Part shown: positions 37,623 through 45,870 of the stretch, piece after piece | How the letters are laid out: each line of letters opens with the position of its first letter | Numbering within the stretch: position 1 is the stretch's first letter | Assembly: GCA_029256105.1 (NCBI GenBank) | Contig: JAQSYO010000027.1 | Location: 1 to 49,419, forward strand | Source of the DNA: Herbinix sp. | GTDB lineage: Bacteria; Bacillota; Clostridia; Lachnospirales; Lachnospiraceae | Direction: 5' to 3' | DNA length: 49,419 nucleotides | Position numbers and translations under genes: made by a program | The notes under the pieces: generated by a model | Seen by the model: the letters and a program-made list of their open reading frames with translations, nothing else | What the model was told of the DNA's origin: nothing | Database searches by the model: none

Positions 37623-37692
37623 ATATTTTTTTGATGAAAATTGTCCTTCTTATTGTGCCTAAATATTTGGATTTGTAATTAGGTTAAAAATA

Positions 37693-37762
37693 AGGTTGCA
37701 CCAAATTTCTGTTTTATACAAATACCTTAAGGTATCTTATGTACAGTAATTTGATACAACCT
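37693..37762 (-). terminator. Terminator after the nucleotidase gene
   Basis: AGGTTG pairs with CAACCT, CCAAATT with AATTTG, and an inner palindrome ATACCTTAAGGTAT completes a long arm. A T-run follows on the minus strand. Confidence 0.75.
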
Positions 37763-37798
37763 CATTTTATCATATATCAATTGGTTAATCCATCCAAT

Positions 37799-40700
37799 TT
37801 ATTTTACAACAATTACTTTTATAATCGGACCTCTTCCGGCTTTGTTTGATCCCCAAACCTTGATAATGGAACCTTTCACTTGAGCGGGAATCTTAATCGT
37901 AAAGTAACCATTCTTATCAATTGATCCTTCGTAAGTCTTAGTACCGATTTGAGCAAATATTCTAGTCTGAGTCTGTGCAACCTTGGCAGGCGCATTTTTA
38001 AATCTATCCTGTGTCTCAACAGCCTTTTGCTCTGTTGTTTTTTCGGTTGTTTTCCCAGTTCCAGCATCCGTTTTTTGATCCGCAATTATAGTGTCTACTT
38101 CTATAGGAGCTGTATAATCCAGCAATTCAACTTTGCCTTTAATTACTTTATCTCCTGCTTTTATCGCATTAACCTTAGGCTGATCAGGGGCTGCCTTAAC
38201 AATCTTTGAAGTCAATATTTCACTTTTTCCTGATACATTGGAAGCAGTAACCTGGATTGCCGTTCCCGATATATCCCGATCTGTAACTAAAGTATAGACG
38301 TACCTGTCATTAACTTCATCATACTTATAAACAGTGGATTTATAGGTCGCTGTACCAATTATTACCGTTATCTCACTGCCTCTTTTCGCTATTACTTGAA
38401 CTGACTTATCTGTATTCGTAACTTTCTTTAATAAACTTGGCTTTTCCGGTTTATTCGGTATTACCTCTGTTTTATTTGCCAAAAGGATTTTGCCATCTGC
38501 AAATCTTGCCATCGCATAGATTTTGGTTCCACCTTGCAGTTTGCCATCTATTTCATAGGCGAATTCTCCATCCTCATCAGTTTCAAGGGTGTATAAATCA
38601 CTTATAAAATTGTCACCCTCTCCACTTGTTAAAGCAAGATAAATTGTTACTTTCTCTAAATAATTGCCTGAAACTTGGTAGGAGTTCTCCGTTACCTTAT
38701 TCATAGTCAAATCCGTAGAACTTGTTCTAACATATTTTTCGATATCTTGAACGACAACTTTAGTTGAAAAGCTGGAACGTGCCTTACCATTCTTAGTATC
38801 AGATGCAGTTACCATAATAACTTGCTTTGCTTTGAGCTGTCCTTCAAACTCATAGGAGAATTCTCCGTTAGTACCAGTTTGGAGCTTATATTTCTTTTTA
38901 TCAATGGTAATTGTTATGTCATAAATCTTATTAGAGGTAGTTGGAACATATCCATTGATACTTTTTTCAATATTACTTATCTCATAAACAACTGGAGCAT
39001 TGGGAGCTGCATCACTAACTGTTACAATGTTTGACCTACTATTTCTAGAAAGATGATCCAAATTATAGAGTGTGATCGTCTTCCCCGCCTCCTGCGGTGG
39101 TAATTTCATAAGGAAGTATCCGATATCATCTTTTTCAAAATCAGTTTCAACAACTTCTAAACTTGGGTCATAAATCTCCGTGTTCAATTCATAAAGTGCT
39201 TTTCCACCCTTTTTTGGTACATACACTGTACCATCAATGATGGCAATAATAGATGCATCATCGTCATCAAGGTCACCTGTAATCTGATCAACTGCATTAT
39301 TGATTGGATTAATACTGGGCTGATTTGGTCCGGTTCGTTTCACTTGCACCCTGACTCTAGCACTTTCAAGCCCTTTGGTCGAATCTTTTAAATACACCAT
39401 CACTTCGGAACCGGAAGGTTGAGAGGGTAACGCATAGGAGAAGGTACCATTGTTCCCTATTTTTCCTTCGTAGGTTCCGGTATATGCTTCAAATACAATC
39501 TTAGTATTTGGCTCACCGCGTCCAGTAATTTTCGTCTTACGATTGGTATATGTAACTACCGTTGGTGAGCTTAATAAATTATCATTAAAATTATCAATAA
39601 CCAGTTTGTATAGTGACTTATTTCCAACCTTATCTTCTGCATAAATGGAATAAATTCCATTTGCGGAAACGCGGAAAGTCTGTCCACTGTTTAGTTTTCC
39701 TGCCAATGTCCAACCATCATAATCAATATCGAAATCACCAACAAGGTATTGGATTGATTTTAATTCTGATGCATCTGTTACATTAATTGATACCTCATAT
39801 GGAGATGCAGTCGCACTGGTAATAACCGGGGTCGCAATAATATGAGGTCCTACCTTATCGTCTTTTGCATCTGAATAAGTAGCTAAATAGTAACGATACT
39901 TATCTGCTTCTGTTAGATAATCCTTATACCAAGGAGTCATCTTAATGAAACTATCTGCGTAATTTGGTGCTTTTACTATAAAACTGTTTCCTTCCGGTAA
40001 ACTCACTCTCCAGTTGTAATCGAGCTGTGGTGTTATGCTTCCACTAACTTCGATTTGCTTAATATATTTACTCAAGATCGACTGAGTTCTGATAAAACCG
40101 TTTAATGCAACTTGTTTTTCAATCCCATTGTTTGCAGTACAAGGTTGTGTAATTTTATTTGTTACTAATAGCATAACCGTATCATCCTTAACCGGTGTTC
40201 CATTATAAGTTACACTACTGACTCTTTTACTCGTACTGATTTTATTACCGTTTATATCATACCGAGGTTCGTTAAAGGGATCGATGACATAATCAATACC
40301 ATCAAAGATAAAGAAGTTGCTCCAGTCGTTTAACCATTCCTCACGTATCAGTGATTTTAAACCAGTTTGCTGCATGAGATCTGACATTGTACCATTGCTC
40401 CATTTTCTTTTAGAAGAGGTTGTCTCATAGGCACTAGCAGGCCACTCCAGCCATTCTTTTAGCTGCTTTCCGGTAACCGTGTAGATATAAATATAATTAT
40501 TATAGGGTTGAATTGCTGTTAAATCAGACTCCGTTATGCTATCATGAATATTGATAAATTCATCTACGGATTCCGCACCATAAGCCGCATAGGTAGATGC
40601 TGCAACAATCGGATAGTTTTTGTATTGGTTACCTGTTGTATTAATAAACCTTTGTGCATAATCGATCTTTGAATCATTCAGAAGTTGTATTGATGAATTT

Positions 40701-41890
40701 TCGCCTAGCAATCCATAAAAATTCTGGATTACGGTGCCCTTATCCAGGTTTGCGATTACATCTGTACTGTACTGAAGCAATTTGTCTTCCCAAGCACCAT
40801 ACGAATTCGCAATTTCTTTATTTTCAACTGTATTCGCTGCTGTGACAAAACGTATTTCCGAACTTCGCTCTGTAATATCATAGGAATCCTCATATATTTC
40901 TAAGGTCAAATCAACGACACCGATGGCGCTGCCTCGGTTTCCAGCCATAATAACATTTTTACCATTCATCAAAAAGGTTTTCTTATCTACATTCGGCAAT
41001 TTATAATAGGCGGAGGTCATATCCGTTGTCGGGAATAGATTATGCTCATGGCCACAGACAACTACATCAATCTCATCTATTTTCGTTAAGGCATATGCTA
41101 CATTTTTAAAATTAAGCTCCGGTATCTCCGGTCCGATACCCGTATGGGAAAGGCAAATAATAATGTCAGCTCCCATTTCCTTTAACTTTGTAGCTTCAGC
41201 TTGTGCATTTGCTACCATATCCTCTGTCTTGAGAATTCCAACATAGCTATGAGTCTTCGACGACAGAACAGGGATTGTCTGACCTATAATACCGATTTTT
41301 ACTTCCACTTCTTTACCAGCGGAGGTTTTTACTTTTCTAGTAAGTAGCATGTTTTCCAAAAATGGATACTCTCCCGTTTTAGAATCCGTAACATTAGAGA
41401 CAATGGTAATATCACGAAGACCAGTACCGTTCAATTGTCTTTGGATATATTCATAACCATAATCAAAATCATGATTACCAAGCGTGATCGCATCATAGCC
41501 AATTTTAGTCATAGCTGAATAAATTGGTTGAATAACCTCCTGATTTTCTGAAAATATATATTCCGTTGTATAATCAAAAAGAGTATCACCGGCATCCACT
41601 GTAATTGTGTTTTCTTTCGGTAATTCACTCCTGGTTTTCTGAATCATATCAATGAGTCTTGCTAAACCTCCATTACTATAATCCACGCCCTGTTCATAAT
41701 CTTTACTGTTAAGTTGTCCGTGAATGTCAGTCGTTCCAATAATACGAAGGTCAATAGTCTCCTTCTGTGTTGCAGCTTCTACTTCTCTAAGCTTTATATC
41801 TCCCGAACCCCACATCGCTCCCATAAGAGCTACTGTAGCGGTAATTGTTGTAATTAAGTAAATTTTTGCACTTCTTTTTGTTTTCTTCAT
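37799..41890 (-). CDS. Large secreted 5'-nucleotidase/metallophosphatase with Ig-like repeats
   Basis: The 1363-residue protein has a signal peptide (cleavage near VEAATQ, about residue 41). The metallophosphatase domain (50-330) keeps the metal ligands in IIGTTDIHGQL, TVDAGDTLFD, TLGNHDFDYGY, ICLSHTG and VVCGHEHNL. A 5'-nucleotidase C-terminal domain (about 370-600) follows. From ~680 to the end there are five or more divergent Ig-like modules of ~85-100 residues, each closing with patterns like NGTFSYALP, NGEFSYEFEG, DGEFAYEIDG and NGYFTIKIP. The last module carries a Thr/Lys/Gln-rich insertion (GTGKTTEKTTEQKAVETQ). There is no LPXTG motif or membrane anchor, so it is secreted or held non-covalently. 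It probably releases phosphate from extracellular nucleotides. GGAG is close to the ATG, just behind a terminator-like hairpin. Confidence 0.92.
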   Translation of the reverse strand: MKKTKRSAKIYLITTITATVALMGAMWGSGDIKLREVEAATQKETIDLRIIGTTDIHGQLNSKDYEQGVDYSNGGLARLIDMIQKTRSELPKENTITVDAGDTLFDYTTEYIFSENQEVIQPIYSAMTKIGYDAITLGNHDFDYGYEYIQRQLNGTGLRDITIVSNVTDSKTGEYPFLENMLLTRKVKTSAGKEVEVKIGIIGQTIPVLSSKTHSYVGILKTEDMVANAQAEATKLKEMGADIIICLSHTGIGPEIPELNFKNVAYALTKIDEIDVVVCGHEHNLFPTTDMTSAYYKLPNVDKKTFLMNGKNVIMAGNRGSAIGVVDLTLEIYEDSYDITERSSEIRFVTAANTVENKEIANSYGAWEDKLLQYSTDVIANLDKGTVIQNFYGLLGENSSIQLLNDSKIDYAQRFINTTGNQYKNYPIVAASTYAAYGAESVDEFINIHDSITESDLTAIQPYNNYIYIYTVTGKQLKEWLEWPASAYETTSSKRKWSNGTMSDLMQQTGLKSLIREEWLNDWSNFFIFDGIDYVIDPFNEPRYDINGNKISTSKRVSSVTYNGTPVKDDTVMLLVTNKITQPCTANNGIEKQVALNGFIRTQSILSKYIKQIEVSGSITPQLDYNWRVSLPEGNSFIVKAPNYADSFIKMTPWYKDYLTEADKYRYYLATYSDAKDDKVGPHIIATPVITSATASPYEVSINVTDASELKSIQYLVGDFDIDYDGWTLAGKLNSGQTFRVSANGIYSIYAEDKVGNKSLYKLVIDNFNDNLLSSPTVVTYTNRKTKITGRGEPNTKIVFEAYTGTYEGKIGNNGTFSYALPSQPSGSEVMVYLKDSTKGLESARVRVQVKRTGPNQPSINPINNAVDQITGDLDDDDASIIAIIDGTVYVPKKGGKALYELNTEIYDPSLEVVETDFEKDDIGYFLMKLPPQEAGKTITLYNLDHLSRNSRSNIVTVSDAAPNAPVVYEISNIEKSINGYVPTTSNKIYDITITIDKKKYKLQTGTNGEFSYEFEGQLKAKQVIMVTASDTKNGKARSSFSTKVVVQDIEKYVRTSSTDLTMNKVTENSYQVSGNYLEKVTIYLALTSGEGDNFISDLYTLETDEDGEFAYEIDGKLQGGTKIYAMARFADGKILLANKTEVIPNKPEKPSLLKKVTNTDKSVQVIAKRGSEITVIIGTATYKSTVYKYDEVNDRYVYTLVTDRDISGTAIQVTASNVSGKSEILTSKIVKAAPDQPKVNAIKAGDKVIKGKVELLDYTAPIEVDTIIADQKTDAGTGKTTEKTTEQKAVETQDRFKNAPAKVAQTQTRIFAQIGTKTYEGSIDKNGYFTIKIPAQVKGSIIKVWGSNKAGRGPIIKVIVVK

Positions 41891-41907
41891 TTTCTCTCCT
41901 TGCCCAG

Positions 41908-41966
41908 CAAAAAGGCTTTCACAAATACCATTGCATCAAAAATGCATGTATACTTTGTGAAAGCCT
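41908..41966 (-). terminator. Hairpin after mrnC that touches the nucleotidase ribosome binding site
   Basis: AGGCTTTCACAAA (41913-41925) pairs with TTTGTGAAAGCCT (41954-41966), and ATGCAT-type pairing closes the loop. A T-run follows on the minus strand. Only about 22 bases separate the stem from the nucleotidase ATG, which leaves no room for a promoter in between. Confidence 0.85.
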
Positions 41967-42052
41967 ATTTACTAAATTTAGTCATCTTTGCCAGCGTTTC
42001 ACATCCTAACAACATTTTAGGAGTTTAATAAGGCAATTTAGTGGCAAAAATC

Positions 42053-42511
42053 TTACGAAATACTTACCATTTTCTCTATTTGAGGTTTTATCAGTTCAAG
42101 TAGACGATCCATTTGATCCGTTAAATATAGATATCCGATCAAAGCTTCCAGCCCTGTAGCTGTGCGATATTCTACAATTCCTGCATTTTTTGCAGAGGTA
42201 AAGGATTTCGCATTTCGTCCTCTTTTATAGATTGCTTCTTCTTCCTCTGATAACTGATCCTTTATATAATGATATAATTCAGCCTGCGCAGAAGCTTGTA
42301 CCATATTAGAGGCACGTTTATGGAGCTTATTTACCGGAGCATTCCCGCTCTCCACAACCGTGGTTCGTATAATTAAGTCAAAGATGGAATCACCAATAAA
42401 AGCCAGTGTCAATGGGGAGTATGTTTTTATATCCGTTTCGGGAAGTTTGAGAACACTTTTAATATATCTGGCTATCCCTATCTCCTCCGCCTTACCTAAC
42501 TCCTTTTCCAT
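42053..42511 (-). CDS. mrnC: Mini-ribonuclease III
   Basis: The 152-residue protein is a stand-alone RNase III catalytic domain without the RNA-binding domain; the family matures 23S rRNA ends in Firmicutes. Catalytic acids lie in LTLAFIGDSIFDLIIR and GLEALIGYLYL; KRGRNAKSFTSAKNAGIVEYR is the family block. Its start lies inside the last 16 bases of cysS, so translation is coupled. The cysS-mrnC order is common in clostridia. Confidence 0.95.
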   Translation of the reverse strand: MEKELGKAEEIGIARYIKSVLKLPETDIKTYSPLTLAFIGDSIFDLIIRTTVVESGNAPVNKLHKRASNMVQASAQAELYHYIKDQLSEEEEAIYKRGRNAKSFTSAKNAGIVEYRTATGLEALIGYLYLTDQMDRLLELIKPQIEKMVSIS

Positions 42512-43899
42512 CTTACTCCTTCTCTGGTATCCTCTAAAACAATACCCTTCTCTAATAGTAAATTTCTAATTTCATCTGATTTTGCAAAATCCTTATTTTT
42601 TCTTGCATTCTGACGATCCTCAATCAGTTTTTCTATTTCTTCTGCTAATAATTCTTCCTTTTTACTTGTGATAATACCTAGTATGTCACAAGGTTTCACT
42701 ATGCGGTCATAGATTGCCTGAACAAAGGCTTTGCTGCTTTCCCCCGTAGAATTGGTATTGGCCAGCTTTACTAATTCAAATATTGCTGCAATAGCATCTG
42801 CTGTATTAAAATCATCATCCATGGATGCTATAAATTTAGATGCTAATAGTTCTGCTTCAATAATCAATTGCTGTTCTGAAACCGAAATATCCTTGTCTGT
42901 GAGTATATCATCCTTTAATAGATGTTCAAGTTGTCCCACAGCTGTTAATATTCTAGTTAAGGAGTTCTTAGCAGACTCCACTAAGTCCTTGCTAAAATTT
43001 AATTGACTACGATAGTGTGAATTCAGCATAAAGAAACGCACTACCTGCGGATCATATTGGTCACAAATCTCACGAACCGTGAAAAAATTACCGTCCGATT
43101 TGGACATCTTCTTATTATCAATATTTAAAAATGCATTATGCATCCAGTACTTTGCAAATTCTTTCCCATTCGCCGCTTCACTTTGCGCAATTTCATTTTC
43201 ATGATGAGGAAATACCAGATCTTCACCGCCTGCATGAATATCTATCTGATCCCCAAGATATTTCTTACTCATAACCGAACACTCGATATGCCATCCGGGA
43301 CGGCCATCGCTCCACGGCGAGGTCCAGTAGGGTTCTCCTTCTTTCTTCGGTTTCCAAAGTACGAAGTCCATCGAATCTTCCTTTTCCTCACTAACCGCAA
43401 TACGTATACCTGCTTCAAGGTCATCAATTTTCTTCTTCGATAATTTACCATATTCTTTAAAACTTCTGGTTTTATAGTATACGGTACCATTTTTCTCGTA
43501 AGCATACCCCTTTTTAATTAAGGTTTCAATCATCTCAATCATTCCATCTATTTCTTCGGTTGCCTTCGGATGATAAGTTGCTTCTCTTATGTTAAGTGCC
43601 TCCATATCGGTACGAAACTCCTTGATATAACGCTCGGAGATTTCTGTGGAAGTAACGCCTTCTTCGTTCGCCTTCTTAATTATCTTATCATCAACATCTG
43701 TAAAGTTTGAGACATAATTCACTTTATAGCCAAGGTACTCAAGATACCTTCTGAGCGTATCAAAGAGGATTGCCGGTCTAGCATTACCAATATGAATGTA
43801 ATTATAGACGGTTGGTCCGCAGACATACATTCGAACCCTACCTTCCTCCAGGGGAATAAACTCTTCTTTTTTCTGTGACAATGTATTATAAATTTTCAT
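42496..43899 (-). CDS. cysS: Cysteinyl-tRNA synthetase
   Basis: The 467-residue class I synthetase charges tRNA-Cys. The zinc and Cys-binding residues are in YVCGPTVYNYIHIGNARP (with the HIGH-type HIGN), HIECSVMSKKYLG and FPHHENEIAQSEA. KKMSKSDGNFFT is the KMSKS loop. The DALR-type helical region (about 350-400) and the final helix (AKSDEIRNLLLEKGIVLEDT) are present. AGGAGG precedes the ATG. It follows cysE by 84 bases under the same T-box control, so charging and cysteine supply are regulated together. Confidence 0.98.
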   Translation of the reverse strand: MKIYNTLSQKKEEFIPLEEGRVRMYVCGPTVYNYIHIGNARPAILFDTLRRYLEYLGYKVNYVSNFTDVDDKIIKKANEEGVTSTEISERYIKEFRTDMEALNIREATYHPKATEEIDGMIEMIETLIKKGYAYEKNGTVYYKTRSFKEYGKLSKKKIDDLEAGIRIAVSEEKEDSMDFVLWKPKKEGEPYWTSPWSDGRPGWHIECSVMSKKYLGDQIDIHAGGEDLVFPHHENEIAQSEAANGKEFAKYWMHNAFLNIDNKKMSKSDGNFFTVREICDQYDPQVVRFFMLNSHYRSQLNFSKDLVESAKNSLTRILTAVGQLEHLLKDDILTDKDISVSEQQLIIEAELLASKFIASMDDDFNTADAIAAIFELVKLANTNSTGESSKAFVQAIYDRIVKPCDILGIITSKKEELLAEEIEKLIEDRQNARKNKDFAKSDEIRNLLLEKGIVLEDTREGVRWKRS

Positions 43900-43983
43900 C
43901 TCATTTCCTCCTATTCGTTTCTTATAGATTTCTATAAATATTATTGCAATTTTAAAATGATATATTGCATTAACAATTCTAGT

Positions 43984-44661
43984 TTATTTACTCTTTGTTT
44001 TCTCTTCCATCTCGTCAATCCTATTATATAGTTTCTTTATTTCATTTCTCAAACAGACATTTTCATTTTTTAATACTGACAATTCTTTCTGTACAGGATC
44101 GGGAAAATGAACCTGATCCATTTCTTCACTCGGAATCTTTATGTTATCCCTTTTCACAACTCTTCCCGGTACACCTACAACAGTGGAATTGGGTGGCACT
44201 TCAGAAAGCACTACAGATCCAGCACCTATCTTGGAGTTTTCTCCAACGGTAAAGGATCCTATAATCTTTGCACCAGCACTGACCATAACATTGTTGCCGA
44301 TGGTAGGATGACGTTTCCCGTGTTCCTTACCGGTACCACCAAGCGTTACGCCCTGATACAAGGTAACGTTATCACCAACAATCGCCGTCTCACCTATCAC
44401 GACTCCATAGCCGTGATCAATAAATAGTCCTTTGCCAATGGTAGCTCCTGGATGTATTTCTATCCCTGTTTTTCGGACCGTTCTTTGTGAATACCACCTT
44501 GCTAAAAAATAATGTTTATTTATAAAAAGTCGATGTGCGATACGATATCGGATTATCGCTTTAAAACTCGGATAAAGGAATACTTCCATCGAAGTTTTTA
44601 TTGCGGGATCACGTTCTTTTATAATCTGAATCTCATCTTTAATGTATTTCATTATACCCAT
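43984..44661 (-). CDS. cysE: Serine O-acetyltransferase
   Basis: The 225-residue enzyme makes O-acetylserine, the first committed step of cysteine synthesis. An N-terminal helical part (ERDPAIKTSMEVFLYPSFKA) precedes the hexapeptide-repeat helix with IEIHPGATIGKGLFIDHGYGVVIGETA, DNVTLYQGVTLGGTGKEHGKRHPTIG and GAGSVVLSEVPPNSTVVGVPGRVVKR. The C-terminus carries a further coiled coil (VLKNENVCLRNEIKKLYNRI) beyond the short family tail. The ATG is eight bases after GGGGG. It is the first gene behind the Cys T-box. Confidence 0.97.
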   Translation of the reverse strand: MGIMKYIKDEIQIIKERDPAIKTSMEVFLYPSFKAIIRYRIAHRLFINKHYFLARWYSQRTVRKTGIEIHPGATIGKGLFIDHGYGVVIGETAIVGDNVTLYQGVTLGGTGKEHGKRHPTIGNNVMVSAGAKIIGSFTVGENSKIGAGSVVLSEVPPNSTVVGVPGRVVKRDNIKIPSEEMDQVHFPDPVQKELSVLKNENVCLRNEIKKLYNRIDEMEEKTKSK

Positions 44662-44734
44662 ATTAACATCCCCCTATCTTTCCTATTTTTATATATTATA
44701 TTCCATATTTTATATTTTTCATTAATTCTAAGCA

Positions 44735-44998
44735 TAAAAAAACACCGCCTCTACGGATAGAGGCGGTGAAATACGCGGTTCCACTCTATTTGTACACCAT
44801 AATCAAACGTAGGCATACACCTTATACAAATAACGGCTGTTACCGTGCACGGCTAAGCGATTGCTTCACCGAACCAGCTCCCGGATGCACTTCCCTCATA
44901 TTATTGCAAAGAATGCTTTCAGCCGATGACATTCTATCTCTGATACTATTTTTATGAGTTACTTTTCCGTTCATTGCTTTTTCATTATATCTTATATA
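44735..44998 (-). ncRNA. T-box leader (tRNA-Cys responsive) of cysE-cysS-mrnC
   Basis: Read on the minus strand, the leader holds a Stem I closed by CTCAT/ATGAG and AGAATG/CATTCT. Its AGAGA bulge and GGCTGA distal loop are the usual Stem I elements. The specifier loop between CATTCT and ATGAG contains TGC (complement of 44906-44908), a Cys codon. Next come the T-box core TGGAACCGCG (44774-44783) and a terminator, CACCGCCTCT / AGAGGCGGTG (44743-44768), with eight Ts. Uncharged tRNA-Cys should stabilise the antiterminator and switch the operon on. The specifier agrees with both downstream genes. Confidence 0.93.
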
Positions 44999-45004
44999 CT
45001 GCTT

Positions 45005-45033
45005 ATTGTATGCAAGTAACGATATTTTGTCAA
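45005..45033 (-). promoter_or_regulatory. SigA promoter of the T-box operon
   Basis: TTGACA (45028-45033) and TACAAT (45005-45010) are 17 bases apart on the minus strand, right after the ispF stop. The start near 44998 fits the beginning of the T-box leader. Confidence 0.75.
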
Positions 45034-45058
45034 TACCATCTTTCCAAGATATTTTGTA

Positions 45059-45610
45059 CTATTTTTTGGAACATCCACTGCATCCATTGCAACTTCTTTC
45101 TGAATCGCTTTTGGGTGTTGCATCATACTGATAATGAAACATTGTTTCCAGCAAGCAGACTGCATTTGCTGCTATTCCAAGCTCTTCCCCAGTAAATCCA
45201 AGTCCTTCTTCTGTTGTTGCCTTGATATTCACACGGTCTACTTCAATTCCAAGCGTATCAGCTATATTTTTCACCATCTCCGGTAGATATGCCGCTAATT
45301 TAGGTCTTTGTGCAATGATCGTAGCATCAATATTCTCAACTATATATAATTTATTATCAATCAGTTTCTTGACTTCTTTTAATAATTCAATACTTGAGAT
45401 ACCCTTATACGAAGCATCGGTATCTGGAAAATGCTTTCCAATATCACCAAGTGCTGCCGCACCTAATAATGCATCCATAATTGCGTGCAGTAATACATCT
45501 GCATCTGAATGACCAAGCAACCCCTTTTCAAAAGGAACCTTTACTCCACCAAGAATTAAATCTCTATTCTCTACTAATTTATGAACATCATAACCTGTTC
45601 CGATTCTCAT
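45059..45610 (-). CDS. ispF: 2-C-methyl-D-erythritol 2,4-cyclodiphosphate synthase with a cysteine-rich tail
   Basis: The enzyme closes the cyclic diphosphate in the MEP route to isoprenoids. It has GTGYDVHKL and [33 protein letters not shown] with the zinc ligands (Asp, His, His), [15 protein letters not shown] and AVCLLE. The usual protein ends near here at ~157 residues. This one has 183, adding a tail that ends [11 protein letters not shown], with three cysteines in C-x2-C-x2-C spacing. AGGAGG precedes the ATG. Upstream is a ~220-base leader with its own promoter and a terminator ending 15 bases before the start. Confidence 0.95.
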   Translation of the reverse strand: MRIGTGYDVHKLVENRDLILGGVKVPFEKGLLGHSDADVLLHAIMDALLGAAALGDIGKHFPDTDASYKGISSIELLKEVKKLIDNKLYIVENIDATIIAQRPKLAAYLPEMVKNIADTLGIEVDRVNIKATTEEGLGFTGEELGIAANAVCLLETMFHYQYDATPKSDSERSCNGCSGCSKK

Positions 45611-45839
45611 GTTTTCCTCCTATCAAAAAACCCAAAGTTAATCATAAAATGTAATCAACATTAGGTTAAGTAATAATCATATTTGCTTATATGATAATTT
45701 ATAATTGCAGTTAACCTATATAGCGAAATCTTCATGCTTTACCCTATAATATATTCGTAGTAAAATATTAATCAATCGAAAGCATGATAAGATAATAACT
45801 CGGTACAATCGTAACTACGTTATTATAACCTATTTTATG
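45611..45839 (-). ncRNA. Candidate regulatory leader RNA of ispF
   Basis: The minus strand between the ASKHA gene and ispF forms, in order: a perfect 8-bp stem (45792-45799 with 45819-45826), a 9-bp stem enclosing 38 bases (45732-45740 with 45779-45787), a 7-bp stem AGGTTAA/TTAACCT (45663-45669 with 45711-45717) with an inner 7-bp arm, and a terminator (45625-45667). The third stem and the terminator share bases 45663-45667, so they exclude each other, as in riboswitches and attenuators. No known riboswitch class was recognised. Confidence 0.45.
45625..45667 (-). terminator. Terminator abutting the ispF ribosome binding site
   Basis: On the minus strand AACCTAATGTTGAT pairs with the partner ending in TTTGGGTT (one mismatch, some G-U pairs), followed by six Ts. 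The stem lies 15 bases before the ispF ATG and more than 200 bases after the preceding gene. Confidence 0.75.
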
Positions 45840-45869
45840 ATTATAAGCTAGTACCATCTTTGTTATCAA
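45840..45869 (-). promoter_or_regulatory. SigA promoter of the ispF leader
   Basis: TTGATA (45864-45869) and TATAAT (45840-45845) are 18 bases apart, starting directly after the stop codon of the ASKHA gene. It gives ispF a leader of about 220 bases. Confidence 0.65.
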
Positions 45870-45870
45870 A

